A stretch of 64,000 nucleotides of DNA from Pseudomonas serbica (GCF_028823535.1 NZ_JAQIYM010000090.1:124001-188000), one strand, 5' to 3'; positions 17,319-27,077 are shown, numbered from the stretch's first letter. Notes: generated from the sequence alone by a model not told the origin. Made by a program: numbers and translations.

Positions 17319-18806
17319 ATGATTCAATCGGCGATGCGCGAAGATCTTTCTGCTTATCTTAAACAGAACCCGTCCACCAAAAATTCGGTGATTCTCAAAT
17401 GCTTGATTGCTGGCAACGGTGATTTGTTTGAGCGCGGCCAATCGCTGGCTCACGTGACTGCGTCAGGTTGGATCCTCAACGAGGAGGGGACGCACGCACT
17501 GCTGATTGAACACGCCAAGTACAACAAATTCTGCCCTCCTGGTGGGCACGTAGATGCAAACGAAACTGCTCTGCAGGCCTGCTTGAGAGAAGTGGGCGAG
17601 GAAGTCGGGCTCCACAACTTGAAGCAGTTGGTCGACGGCATCTTCGACATCGACATTCATCGGATTCCAGCCAGCGAGAAGAAGAACGAACCAGCTCACT
17701 GGCATATCGATGTACGTTATGCCCTTGAGGCCAGCAAGGTTGAGGCTGTAAAGATCAATACCGATGAGTGCCTGTCGTACAAGTGGGTGCCTGTAAACGA
17801 TCCGATGGATCACATGAACGATGAATCCATTCACCGTTTGGCACGGAAAACCCGGCGAATAGGCCCACCTGCAAACCTGAATGACCTCGGTTATACACCG
17901 GCTCAAATTGAAACCGTCCGCCAGGCGATTGAGAAGGAAAAAGGCGTCGTCATCATGTCGGGGTCATATTCTCGGAAGTCGCTGACCCAATTAGCTTTGA
18001 TGCGTCAGGTGATCGCAAGAAAGCGCGATTCGACAAAAACTCCCGGCACGACAGTGGAAAAATGCAAATCAACCTCGCCGTTTGAAGCAGCAGTGCGCAG
18101 TGCAATGCGTTCTGATCCTGATATTACCCTCTGCGGCAAGCTCAAGGACGAAACCAGCGCGGAATTGATGTTACACCTAGTCAGCAGCGGTCATCTGGTC
18201 AGCACCAGCGTGAATGCTTCCAGCGCAATTGATATCGTCGCTCGACTGCGCACGCTCGGCGTCACCGACGAACATCTTGGTGACAGTGACGTGCTATCGA
18301 CGCTCATGTACCAGAGCCTCTTGCCGGTTGTATGCCCACATTGCGCTATTGATTTTGATCAGTTAAAGGCTATGGGCGACTACAAAGGTGACATGGTTGA
18401 GCGCATCCACCGGTACGTAACACCCAAGGCCATCGAGGGTTTACGCTTTCGATATGAAGCCGGTTGCTCCTACTGCGAATCTGGAATTACTGGATTCACT
18501 ATGGCGGCTGAAGTGATTGAGCCAGACGCCGTGATGCGCCAGCACTTCAAGGATGGCAACGATGTGGCTGCCTTTGCTCACTACCGTAACGAGGGTGGCC
18601 ACGTTGCCCTTGAGCACGGACTGATGAAGGCTTTCCGTGGGGAGGTTGACCTTTATGATCTTGAAACCCGTGTAGACCAGATCACCAGCTTGCAGGAATG
18701 TGATGAATTCACCCGGAAGCATCTGGGCTTGCCGCCTCAGCCGGAGTTCATGGTGGGGACAGATATTCACGACAAGCACCCGCTGGCAGCCACAGCAGAC
18801 GAGTAA
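17319..18806 (+). CDS. Nudix hydrolase fused to a degenerate GspE/PilB-type ATPase, 495 aa
   Basis: AGGAG lies six bases before the ATG at 17319. Residues about 50-190 are a Nudix domain with a complete Nudix box near 76-98 (GGHVDANE...LREVGEEVGL), which hydrolyses NDP-X compounds. From about residue 205 the sequence follows secretion ATPases: LGYTPAQIETVRQAIEKEKG, DPDITLCGKLKDETSAEL, SSGHLVSTSVNASSA, VVCPHC and GCSYCESGITGF. The Walker A position reads SGSYSRKSL, one residue short and lacking the glycines, and the Walker B glutamate is Lys, so ATP hydrolysis by this half is doubtful. Such a fusion is unusual. Confidence 0.8.
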   Translation: MIQSAMREDLSAYLKQNPSTKNSVILKCLIAGNGDLFERGQSLAHVTASGWILNEEGTHALLIEHAKYNKFCPPGGHVDANETALQACLREVGEEVGLHNLKQLVDGIFDIDIHRIPASEKKNEPAHWHIDVRYALEASKVEAVKINTDECLSYKWVPVNDPMDHMNDESIHRLARKTRRIGPPANLNDLGYTPAQIETVRQAIEKEKGVVIMSGSYSRKSLTQLALMRQVIARKRDSTKTPGTTVEKCKSTSPFEAAVRSAMRSDPDITLCGKLKDETSAELMLHLVSSGHLVSTSVNASSAIDIVARLRTLGVTDEHLGDSDVLSTLMYQSLLPVVCPHCAIDFDQLKAMGDYKGDMVERIHRYVTPKAIEGLRFRYEAGCSYCESGITGFTMAAEVIEPDAVMRQHFKDGNDVAAFAHYRNEGGHVALEHGLMKAFRGEVDLYDLETRVDQITSLQECDEFTRKHLGLPPQPEFMVGTDIHDKHPLAATADE

Positions 18807-18908
18807 CAATCTGCTTGTCGCTGTGGATGCGCCGGGAATACGCTGCGGCGCATTCAGAGCGACTGACCCGATGGTTCACTTCAATTTGACTACCGAGCAA
18901 CGGAAATC

Positions 18909-19445
18909 ATGTTTGCAGATCTGAAAACCTGGCAGCTGTGCCTGATAGTTTTGGCAATTGTTGGGATTGTTGTTCATTCGCTACTGGAGAGCATGTACGA
19001 ACCACAGGGCTACCCCGAAGGGTCGGAAGACCTGCGTTGGCCCATCGGTTTTATCGGCTTGTGCATGGCCGTTTTGGGTGCAAAAGGCGGTTGGGCGCAA
19101 ACAATGGGCTTGATGATGATCCTGGCCATTCTTGTCCCAAGCGCTATCGGAGGAGGCTTAAAACGCCGCAAGGAACGCCTGTATCGTTGGTCGAAGAGGC
19201 CAAAGCTACTGACTAACGCGGAACACCAACTAGCTGACAACCTCGTCGAAGAAGTAGACGAGATCATCTTCAACTCGGGAATGCCTTATCAGTTTTCAGC
19301 CGACGCCACAGTCAAAGGTCTGAATGAAATAAAAGACGCGGCCAGAGCCAAAGCCCAGGCCTATTACGCACTTACCGGCGAAAATATCGAACCGAAGATT
19401 GACGGGTTTCTTACGAAGGAAGCACTGAAAATCAAACTCGATTAA
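18909..19445 (+). CDS. Inner-membrane hypothetical protein, 178 aa
   Basis: Three hydrophobic helices near residues 10-25, 45-60 and 65-82 (LCLIVLAIVGIVVHSLL first), then a basic stop-transfer segment (GGGLKRRKERLYRWSKRPK) and a soluble helical C-terminus. Unrecognised. It is the first of three consecutive membrane proteins. Confidence 0.75.
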   Translation: MFADLKTWQLCLIVLAIVGIVVHSLLESMYEPQGYPEGSEDLRWPIGFIGLCMAVLGAKGGWAQTMGLMMILAILVPSAIGGGLKRRKERLYRWSKRPKLLTNAEHQLADNLVEEVDEIIFNSGMPYQFSADATVKGLNEIKDAARAKAQAYYALTGENIEPKIDGFLTKEALKIKLD

Positions 19446-19568
19446 TGCCCGATCAGACATAAATTCTTTTCTTTTAAGTCGAAAACCTTGCTTTTGATCA
19501 CCTCGGCGTTCATGGTGGATGCCTTTGGCCACTAGGCCTACTTCGGGGATCAGGAGCAAGGTGTTTTT

Positions 19569-20564
19569 ATGAAGACGACCATGGTTGGTTTGTGCTTGGC
19601 GTGGGCGGTATTCACGTTCATTTTCTATCGCGGCTACTACTTGCGCTGGGTACGCCACAGTGACTATGCGGAGTTTGCAAAAGTAACATTTGCGCAAGTC
19701 CAGCAGCACTTCGAAGAGTTGAAGGCTAAGCGAAACAGCGGCATCGTCGACAAAGGCTTCAAGATGATCGACGAATCAGCCTGGTGCGAAACCGTTTCGA
19801 CCTTCGTCACTAACATCGTCCTCCAGTCGCTTTCGCCCAAAACCCGCTCTCGTGTGAAAGGCTCGCAAGCCGTGAGTACTTCCTTCACGACTTTCTGTGA
19901 CCACTTCGTCAAAGACCTGGCTGCTCAGGCCTTCTTGCCTGAAAGCTACGACATCAAAACACTGATTAGCTCCGTAGAAAGTGACACCGATGCAGTCGCA
20001 TTCTTTACCGGCGAACCGAAGTACCAGCCTGGTAAGGTACTGATCAGTCGCCTGGCTGCCACTATTCTGGCGATTGGGCTGTTAACCTCTGGCCAACCTA
20101 CATACGCCGCAGCTGGGTCGCCATTCACACCATTGGACGCCTGCAACGCGTTGACCGAAGTGCCCGGCTTTCAGGTTAACCCTAGCGGATATTCGTTGCT
20201 CGAAGACGACGTCTACTCCTGTGCAACCCCTTACAAGGAACTCGGCACTGCCGGGCTCCCCAATAACCTTGCACTGTATGGCCGGGGTACAAGCACCCAA
20301 GTCACCCGCGTGAAAATCATGCTCAACGTAAACCAAGCCGCCAACGCCGCTAAAGACACTAAAACCCTTGGTACGATGTGCACGCAGATGGTCAGCAACC
20401 TTGTGGGAGAGGCGCCAGCCGATCTGGTCAAGCATATAGCCCAGGGCAAGCCCTTTGAAGTGGAATTCGAAGGTTACCGCCTGTTCCTCAGCAAAAGCGT
20501 CTGGGCCACCGGTAAAGGCTTTGAGCTGAACTGCGGTATCGCCACCCTGGATCACAAGGAGTAA
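19569..20564 (+). CDS. Membrane hypothetical protein with periplasmic-type C-domain, 331 aa
   Basis: One hydrophobic helix at the N-terminus (TMVGLCLAWAVFTFIFY) and a second near residues 160-180 (ISRLAATILAIGLLTSG) followed by YAAAG, which looks like a signal-type sequence inside the protein. The last 150 residues contain three conserved-looking cysteines (DACNAL, SCATPY, ELNCGI) and may fold outside the membrane. Six bases separate it from the next gene. Unrecognised. Confidence 0.75.
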   Translation: MKTTMVGLCLAWAVFTFIFYRGYYLRWVRHSDYAEFAKVTFAQVQQHFEELKAKRNSGIVDKGFKMIDESAWCETVSTFVTNIVLQSLSPKTRSRVKGSQAVSTSFTTFCDHFVKDLAAQAFLPESYDIKTLISSVESDTDAVAFFTGEPKYQPGKVLISRLAATILAIGLLTSGQPTYAAAGSPFTPLDACNALTEVPGFQVNPSGYSLLEDDVYSCATPYKELGTAGLPNNLALYGRGTSTQVTRVKIMLNVNQAANAAKDTKTLGTMCTQMVSNLVGEAPADLVKHIAQGKPFEVEFEGYRLFLSKSVWATGKGFELNCGIATLDHKE

Positions 20565-20569
20565 ACGAC

Positions 20570-21610
20570 ATGGCTAAATCGATACCTGTAACCTCGTCCC
20601 AGCCATTCAGTCAGCTCAACAGCCTGTGGTGGGTGGTAACGCTCGCCCTGGTTGTGTTTGGCGCCATGGTCATAAAGGAGAGCTGGATCGCCGGCCTCAT
20701 GTTGATCATGTTCGGCGCCGTGGTGAGCCCGTATGGGTTCGCTCGAATCCTGGCATGGCTCTCCGCCGATGATCCTCTTCAGATTCGCGTGGCAATCGTT
20801 CTTCTCGCGCTAGCGGGCTCGACGTACGTGCTATATGAGCACACGGCCAGGGTCGCCGCAGACGCAGCGGAAGAAACCCGAATCAAAGCCCTGGCGGATG
20901 CGCAAGCTGCTGAAGCCAAGCGTACGGCAGAGGCAGAAGCTCAGTTGAACTCGACCAAGGCCTACTTTGCCGAACATCGGGATGCAGTCCTTGCGGAATT
21001 TGCCACGGCGGTAGACGGTAAGAACCTGGCGACGGCAAAGGCGATCCGAGATCGATTCATCCTTGCGATTCGAGACCCTGAGTTTGACCAGATCCTGAAT
21101 CGCTACGTTTCTCTGAAGGATGAAGTAGAACGCGCCGAGGCTGAAAAGGCCCGCCAGGCTAAAGTCGCCACTCTCACCGGGCAACTTGCGTCGGTCTCGG
21201 CCACTGACTACACCCAGGCGATCATGATCTACACCCAACTGGTCGCACTGGAACCGGCGAATAAGTCGTATCAGCAAAAACTCGAGCGCTTCACGAAAGT
21301 ACGGGATGCCCAGTACGCCAAAGAAGCTGCAGAGAAAGCTGCTGCAACCGCCAAAGCCGAGCGACAGAAGAAAATCGAAGGACAATTCAGCGGCTGGTCG
21401 GGCGCACATTACAAATTTGAGCGTCTGATTAAGGACGCGATGAATGATCCAGATAGCTACGACCACGTCGAAACCAAGTACGTCGACAAGGGCACATACA
21501 TTCGCGTCATATCCACCTTCAGGGGAAAGAACGCGTTCGGCGGCATGGTGAAAAACACCAAGATCGCTGACTTCACCATCGATGGCAGCTTCTTAAAAGA
21601 AGTTCAGTAA
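20570..21610 (+). CDS. Membrane protein with coiled coil and conserved C-terminal domain, 346 aa
   Basis: Two or three membrane helices in the first 95 residues (WWVVTLALVVFGAMVI, GLMLIMFGAVVSPYGF, IVLLALAGSTYVLY), an Ala/Glu/Lys-rich coiled coil from about 100 to 280, then a C-terminal domain of about 75 residues (FSGWSGAHYKFERLIKDAMN, RVISTFRGKNAFGG) that I recall as the terminal module of assorted phage and plasmid membrane proteins. Tightly linked to 19569. Function unknown. Confidence 0.75.
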   Translation: MAKSIPVTSSQPFSQLNSLWWVVTLALVVFGAMVIKESWIAGLMLIMFGAVVSPYGFARILAWLSADDPLQIRVAIVLLALAGSTYVLYEHTARVAADAAEETRIKALADAQAAEAKRTAEAEAQLNSTKAYFAEHRDAVLAEFATAVDGKNLATAKAIRDRFILAIRDPEFDQILNRYVSLKDEVERAEAEKARQAKVATLTGQLASVSATDYTQAIMIYTQLVALEPANKSYQQKLERFTKVRDAQYAKEAAEKAAATAKAERQKKIEGQFSGWSGAHYKFERLIKDAMNDPDSYDHVETKYVDKGTYIRVISTFRGKNAFGGMVKNTKIADFTIDGSFLKEVQ

Positions 21611-21780
21611 GCCGGGGAGGGGCCAGGTTCTCGATGAGCCTGGCTTTGCTTCCAAATCTACCTTTTGCCTCCAAATCAGCGTCCCACCTCAACAAGATTG
21701 CCACTCAGCACCTCGGTCATGGGAATGATCGCCAATGGTGGGTACAATGCCGGCCTTTTTTCAGACCGACCGAGCATGTT

Positions 21781-22281
21781 ATGACCCCGAAGTACGACAT
21801 GAGCTACATCATCACCCTTGAACTGGGGTACTCGGTGCGCATGGTTCGCTTCGGTGTTCGTCGTGAGTTCTCGAAGAGCCAGTATGGCGAGCGGGGCGCG
21901 CTCTTCGCGGCACTGGACTACCGGGACAGCTTGTATAAAGAACACGGGATTGGCCCACGCCATAAGGACAAGCCAAATCTGAGGATAAAGAGTCGTCAAC
22001 CCAATGGCAGCCTGTCGGGCGTGTCTCTGTCCATTGAGGGCACCGTGGCCTATTTTGTCTCCCGCACACACGACGGAACCAACTGGCAGAAAGTGAGATT
22101 CAGCCTGAAGGATTTTGGCTATGTAGAAGCGTTCAGGGCAGCGGTGCGCTTTCGCCTTAAGGACAGCGGACTCAATATCGATCCAGCCTCCGTTCCGCTT
22201 CAGCTGCCGACTATCGATCAGTATCTGAAACTGCTGCCGATCATCGGTAATCTGCCTGCGCCGGCTGTAGCTATTCCATAG
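21781..22281 (+). CDS. Putative AP2-like DNA-binding protein, 166 aa
   Basis: ATG at 21781 begins MTPKYDMSYIITLEL. Two stretches look like AP2-type three-strand-plus-helix units: VRFGVRREFSKSQYGERGAL and later SGVSLSIEGTVAYFVS...SLKDFGYVEAFRAAVRFR. AP2 domains occur as DNA-binding modules in phage integrases and homing enzymes. TACAAT near 21744 could be a -10 box. The similarity is structural in feel rather than a clear family match. Confidence 0.5.
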   Translation: MTPKYDMSYIITLELGYSVRMVRFGVRREFSKSQYGERGALFAALDYRDSLYKEHGIGPRHKDKPNLRIKSRQPNGSLSGVSLSIEGTVAYFVSRTHDGTNWQKVRFSLKDFGYVEAFRAAVRFRLKDSGLNIDPASVPLQLPTIDQYLKLLPIIGNLPAPAVAIP

Positions 22282-22397
22282 GCGATTTGATTCGATTTTA
22301 TGTGGTGCTGGGTCACTTAAGAGTGTTCCAGTGAAATGACTTAACCAATGACTTACTCAGGGTTTATCATGGGAGAAACACTCAAGGATTTATCATT

Positions 22398-23684
22398 GTG
22401 GCTAGACCAATTGAGCAGCTTGCAGAACACTTTCTCACCATTGAAACCTTGATCACTGACCAGCAAAAGTACCCGCAAGTGCACCCTTACCTTGAAGGTT
22501 GGGACAGCCACCTGAAAATCAACTCACGTGACTTCCTCGAGTTATGTGAAGACTTGACGAATGAGGCTATTGAGACGAGTGGCTCGTGTCATCAGGCGCT
22601 TGAAGCAATCCATAACCTGCCGCATGGCGCCGAGGCTGCTAAAGGGTTCTTGCAAGCGCTTGGAACGGTAGCAGGTAACGTGCATGCAGGCGCTGGTGAA
22701 GGTCTAGAAAAAGTCTGGGAACTCCTTAAATCAACTAAGCGTGAAGTTATTTCCGGCATGAAGGAGGGCTTCACTGCCCAGCAAGACCACATGATTCTTG
22801 ATGTTGCCGGTGATGATTGGGGTGTTCGAAAAGCTGCTTTGTTAGCATTACGTGCTCCGGAGAAGCTTCTCGGTTATTCTGACGATGTTCTTAATCGCAA
22901 CTCTGATGTGATAGTTGATATAGCTAATGTAATTCAAGCTAATGGCCAGAATTCGCAAACCTGGATCGATTTCAAAACCTATATTATTCAGCTGAATGAC
23001 AGCGACGTCCTTAAGCCAACTGAAAAAAGTCGTCAGACCCTAACTGAACTGCTAAATAACGAACCGAATCAAATTCCTACGGGAAGAGCTTGCTCAAATA
23101 AAGTTAAGGAAATTGCCGAAGTTTTGGCTAACCCTCACTTGCTGTCTATTCGAAAATTTACCGCAGACATCAACGTCGTTTCACGGAACGGCCAATACAT
23201 GAAAACGTCTTTCTTGAGCGATTTCACGAGCGTCTTGAGCCATGAGAAAAACAAGCTCAGGCGCGCTGGAGTTGCTTTCGAAGATGAGCTCCGTGAAATG
23301 CCCACTCAGCAGCGCGAAGTTTACAAGAAAGGTATCTTCTGCCTTCAGAAAATGCTGATTCAGCATTTTGAAGACTCAAAAATCGTGCTTGGGGCGATGA
23401 TGCTAGATGTCAGCTGCGGTGAGAGCATGGACATCATGAATGAGCGTTCTGGACACCCATTGTGGCTGGAAAAGACGCTCGCCAAGGATGTTCCTGACAT
23501 CGAGGAGATCGAAGATGCTGACGATCCAGCCTCCGTGTACCTCACGATATTGCTGAAAACTGCCATGTACCTGGATTTCGACCAGCAGCTACCAATGCGT
23601 CAGGTCGTGGAGGCCTTGAACGGCCCTGACAAGATTAAGAAACACGATTTCTCCATCTACCCATCAGATGGGCCAAGCCTGTAG
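22398..23684 (+). CDS. Hypothetical protein, 428 aa
   Basis: Unrecognised. GTG start (MARPIEQLAEHFL). Soluble and mainly helical. Base composition shifts: the middle part (22800-23150) is AT-richer than the ends. Two bases separate its stop from the next gene, so the two are co-translated. No motif. Confidence 0.7.
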   Translation: MARPIEQLAEHFLTIETLITDQQKYPQVHPYLEGWDSHLKINSRDFLELCEDLTNEAIETSGSCHQALEAIHNLPHGAEAAKGFLQALGTVAGNVHAGAGEGLEKVWELLKSTKREVISGMKEGFTAQQDHMILDVAGDDWGVRKAALLALRAPEKLLGYSDDVLNRNSDVIVDIANVIQANGQNSQTWIDFKTYIIQLNDSDVLKPTEKSRQTLTELLNNEPNQIPTGRACSNKVKEIAEVLANPHLLSIRKFTADINVVSRNGQYMKTSFLSDFTSVLSHEKNKLRRAGVAFEDELREMPTQQREVYKKGIFCLQKMLIQHFEDSKIVLGAMMLDVSCGESMDIMNERSGHPLWLEKTLAKDVPDIEEIEDADDPASVYLTILLKTAMYLDFDQQLPMRQVVEALNGPDKIKKHDFSIYPSDGPSL

Positions 23685-23686
23685 TC

Positions 23687-24577
23687 GTGAAGCAAAATAA
23701 TACGTGGCTGCCCAGGCAGCCGTTTTCACAATATGGTGGCTGCGTGAATACAGATTGGGCATCCCTGAGTGCCGAACAGCTTCAGGCTTACGCTGCAGAA
23801 CACTTCGAAGACCATAACGATGGGTCGTCATCTTTTTTCAAACCTGGACAGGGCTTGTGGAAGCTTGAGTCCATAGATCCCTTGCAGATCCATGCGTTTG
23901 AGTCCAGGGAAAGTGCTTGTGCATGGATCTTGGAAGAGATCGAGTTCTTCAACTCTATTGGAAACCCTCGCGGCCAGATGTACCAAACCATGATCGAAAA
24001 GGGCATCAGTGAGCCTGTCATCGTCGGTGTCGCGCATGCCGGCGCCAAGCTCTGGGATGGCTATCACCGTGCGGCAATTGCGATGGTGAGAGGGGAGCCG
24101 CTACGATCCATCGTGGGATACGCTGACAGACTGGTCGCATCACTGACCGGGGAGACTAAGAGGGGCACGAGTATGCGCGAGGTCAGACTGCTGTCGATTG
24201 GAACCTATGACATCCATTCGCAAACCGGTACCTACCATGTAAAGGTCGACGACAAAGAACGCTCACTGCACCTGTCAGCGATCCTGACCAAAACCAATGC
24301 AAACAGACTGGCCATCCAGGGGCTCATCGAGGGTGTCAAAGAGTTGAAGGAACCTTCCAGCATCACCATTATTACAGACCGGCAAATCGGCCTTAACAAT
24401 GGCAAGGCGCTGAACCAGGACAAAGTCGATGAGTTGACCACTTTGCTTGAGCGTGGTGGTCATCGGTATAAGTTGGTGTTCAACAAAGGACGGGGCAGGG
24501 AGGTCAGAAACGAGATTCATAATGCCAACCCAAAGCTAAAGAATTGGCACCCTACCTCAGAGAGCATGACCCCATAA
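23687..24577 (+). CDS. ParB-like / RNase H-like two-domain protein, 296 aa
   Basis: The N-terminal half ends with SEPVIVGVAHAGAKLWDGYHRAA, the ParB-like nuclease motif with DGYHR, followed by a strand-rich end. From about residue 165 the order of elements is that of RNase H: LLSIGTYDIH, KTNANRLAIQGLIEGVKEL, ITIITDRQ. The positions of the first Asp and of the Glu are altered, so catalysis by the RNase H half is doubtful while the third Asp (ITDR) is kept. GTG start, two bases after the preceding stop. Confidence 0.6.
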   Translation: MKQNNTWLPRQPFSQYGGCVNTDWASLSAEQLQAYAAEHFEDHNDGSSSFFKPGQGLWKLESIDPLQIHAFESRESACAWILEEIEFFNSIGNPRGQMYQTMIEKGISEPVIVGVAHAGAKLWDGYHRAAIAMVRGEPLRSIVGYADRLVASLTGETKRGTSMREVRLLSIGTYDIHSQTGTYHVKVDDKERSLHLSAILTKTNANRLAIQGLIEGVKELKEPSSITIITDRQIGLNNGKALNQDKVDELTTLLERGGHRYKLVFNKGRGREVRNEIHNANPKLKNWHPTSESMTP

Positions 24578-24598
24578 CTCGATCAGGCCATTGGCGGA

Positions 24599-25606
24599 TC
24601 AATTGAAGGCGTTAAGGCTCGTACTGCGTTCAGCAAAAAACGCGTCGGATTTTGCCTCAAAATCCACTTTTAGCATCGCCTGGTCGAGGGAGAGTCCCCG
24701 CAAGCGCCAGCGCATACACTGACTGGCTTGGCTCACCCGCTTTTTAGTTTCGAACTGCGTCCCAACATGAAACTTGGTCAGAATTCGATTCAGCTCTTCC
24801 GGCTCTATCTTGTCTTTCAGCGCATCAGCTTTCATCGTCGTAAATTCATCACGCCCAGCTTTCAACTTTTCGATCAGCAGGGTCGCCGCTTCCTTCTCGG
24901 ATGCGTTGATCTTCTCAATGGACTGCTCGAGGTCGATTTTCACCTGTGATTTTTGTGCTTGCGGCAGCGACGGCCTAGTCGGTTTTGTGTTGATGGTTTT
25001 TCTGTCGTATTTATAAGCCTTAGGCGCAAGCAATACACCATTGGCAAAATCGGACAAGACGGTCAAAAAAACCTGATTGGCCTCGCTGGCGTGACCCATC
25101 GCACTCGTGACCATTAAGTGGAACCCACCCTTGGCCTTGGTCAGCTTCATACCCGGAAATTTGCTCAGGAAGTCTGTAAACGGTTTGGGCGGCTTTTCTT
25201 TCAGAACGACGGAAGTATTCTGCTCCCATGAATGGGCTGTTGGCTCGGCGGTACCAGGATCAAGAATTTCATGATCGCCGAAGGCCGACTGCACAGCGTC
25301 AGCGATAACCCTGGTGTCGTGCAAGACGATGGCGTCAGGCTTGGCAAATTGCTTGCGAAACTCAGGGTCGAGCTTGAGACCCTTCAGGATCATGCTCATA
25401 CTGATATCAGTCAGCACACTATTGAAGACCCACCGATAGTCTTGGCCGGCTGAACCACGAGCTTCAAGCACATGCCCAAAAGGCTGATTGGGAGATTCAG
25501 GATCGGTGAATTTCCCGACAATCACTTCACCCTCGCTTGTGGCCAGCTGAAATGGCTTGTCGTATTGACGCGTTTTCTTATGTAACAACCATGGATTCTG
25601 CGGCAT
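24599..25606 (-). CDS. Hypothetical protein, 335 aa
   Basis: ATG at 25606 (MPQNPWLLHKKTRQY) has GAGGGTTGAGC before it; the longer frame to 25738 lacks a good site. The N-terminal 220 residues are alpha/beta with a DAIVLHDTRVIADAVQ segment. Residues 230-300 are a charged helical region likely to form a coiled coil (KIDLEQSIEKINASEKEA). Unrecognised. Convergent with the ParB-like gene. Confidence 0.7.
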   Translation of the reverse strand: MPQNPWLLHKKTRQYDKPFQLATSEGEVIVGKFTDPESPNQPFGHVLEARGSAGQDYRWVFNSVLTDISMSMILKGLKLDPEFRKQFAKPDAIVLHDTRVIADAVQSAFGDHEILDPGTAEPTAHSWEQNTSVVLKEKPPKPFTDFLSKFPGMKLTKAKGGFHLMVTSAMGHASEANQVFLTVLSDFANGVLLAPKAYKYDRKTINTKPTRPSLPQAQKSQVKIDLEQSIEKINASEKEAATLLIEKLKAGRDEFTTMKADALKDKIEPEELNRILTKFHVGTQFETKKRVSQASQCMRWRLRGLSLDQAMLKVDFEAKSDAFFAERSTSLNAFN

Positions 25607-25800
25607 GCTCAACCCTCGGGCAAAACTGAAGTCATGACTTGAGTTTATCCTCTCAGACGAACAACCATCAATCTTGTACGCTCCAGGGCCAGGACTGAAG
25701 TCATTCTGTTTTTCAAAAATACAAGGCATAAGACGCAAGAAACCGGCAGTGGTGGGGCCACGTGCCGGATAGGGGAATTCAAGTAAAACCAGGTGCTGTG

Positions 25801-26076
25801 TTACGCGGTAGCCTTTGCATGCTGGGCGAGAATTTGGAGCGCTCTTTCATGCAGGTTCTGGGCGGTGTCGAAGGCTTCTTTGACGCCTTCCTGGTTAACC
25901 TCTTCGAGTTCCTGACCCAGGATAATGAACGTTGAACCGATCATCTCAATCAACGACAGCACCACCAGCTGGGTTTCATCGTCAAGGGTGCCGGGCTTTT
26001 CGGTCAAAGCAGAGAGCTCAGTAACAATGTTTCTGGCCCTTTCAAACATCTTTTCCAGCTCTTCAGCAAAATTCAT
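25801..26076 (-). CDS. Small helical hypothetical protein, 91 aa
   Basis: Unrecognised. Starts MNFAEELEKMFERARN and is predicted to be entirely helical and acidic, a profile common among small adaptor or antitoxin-like proteins. No partner gene of toxin type adjoins it. Confidence 0.65.
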   Translation of the reverse strand: MNFAEELEKMFERARNIVTELSALTEKPGTLDDETQLVVLSLIEMIGSTFIILGQELEEVNQEGVKEAFDTAQNLHERALQILAQHAKATA

Positions 26077-26253
26077 ACACGACCCAACTAAAGTATCACT
26101 TCGCCATTGTGACGATGCTCTTATTTAGAATTGAACAGTAGATTAATTGAAGTAAATTGACAATACGTCAGTGTGTTTCTGATTGAAAACATGTCTGATG
26201 CCGTGAGATGCTTTACCTAATGAGCCAAAACTATAAGAGCGCAGGGCTAGTTC

Positions 26254-27000
26254 ATGATCACTAAAGCTGACGGTAAAACTCAAACATCTGAGATGGTTTC
26301 TTTGATCGCTGGGCACATGGTTTTACCAGTGCTTATGGCGGTGACTGCTGGAGCTGTATGGGCCGCTGGCAAGGCGTTAGGGGGTGATGTGATGGCAATC
26401 TCTCATGGCTCAAGCATCAAGCCCGTATTTGACATGGCCTTGAACGTGCAGTCGCTTACCGATGCTGGAACATTCCTCGCCGGAACCTCGGCCCTCTGGG
26501 GTATTGCCACCGCTACGACTCACAATGACATCAGTGAGCTCGGCACGAAATTCAAAAACTTTGGGGCCGGTATCACTGACTTCGCGTCTAAAGTTGGACA
26601 TTCCATAGGCCTTGTCAAGGAAGGGGAAACAGCCACTAACGCGCTCAACGAGAGAATGAACGGTCTGAACGAGGATACCGAACCTTCTTTCCTCGCCAGG
26701 GCTACCTGCAAGTTTGTGCAGGCTGCTGGTGTTTCGGCAGTCGCCGCTGGTGGTATTGGCCTTGCCCGCATCGCCTTTGACATGCCAAGCCTGGTAACCA
26801 ATCCTGGAACTTCAACTCTGGCCATCGGTGCTGCTGCTGCCGTAGGTGTTGGTGGGGCTCTGTACCTGTTGGCTCGAGAAGGCCTGAAAACTGATCAGTC
26901 AAAAGATGGAATCAACTTCCAACTGAATTCAACGAAAGAAGCGACGGTTGAGGTCAAAAAAGAGCCTTCTTACCGTGTCTTGAGCCCCGGCGAATACTGA
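26254..27000 (+). CDS. Membrane hypothetical protein, 248 aa
   Basis: Hydrophobic helices lie near residues 22-42 (VLPVLMAVTAGAVWAAGKA), 70-88, 150-170 and 185-210 (GAAAAVGVGGALYLLA), rich in Gly and Ala, separated by an acidic loop. Unrecognised; could be a small channel or an integral membrane scaffold. It is monocistronic, followed by a strong terminator. Confidence 0.7.
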   Translation: MITKADGKTQTSEMVSLIAGHMVLPVLMAVTAGAVWAAGKALGGDVMAISHGSSIKPVFDMALNVQSLTDAGTFLAGTSALWGIATATTHNDISELGTKFKNFGAGITDFASKVGHSIGLVKEGETATNALNERMNGLNEDTEPSFLARATCKFVQAAGVSAVAAGGIGLARIAFDMPSLVTNPGTSTLAIGAAAAVGVGGALYLLAREGLKTDQSKDGINFQLNSTKEATVEVKKEPSYRVLSPGEY

Positions 27001-27032
27001 TTCCAGATTGGGGATCCTAAGACCTCGTGAGT

Positions 27033-27061
27033 TAAAAAGCTGCCGATAGGCAGCTTTTTTG
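27033..27061. terminator. Bidirectional rho-independent terminator
   Basis: AGCTGCC (27038-27044) pairs with GGCAGCT (27049-27055), flanked by an A-run and a T-run. It separates the plus-strand membrane gene from the minus-strand HD gene. Confidence 0.9.
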
Positions 27062-27077
27062 TTTTACTGCAGCACCG

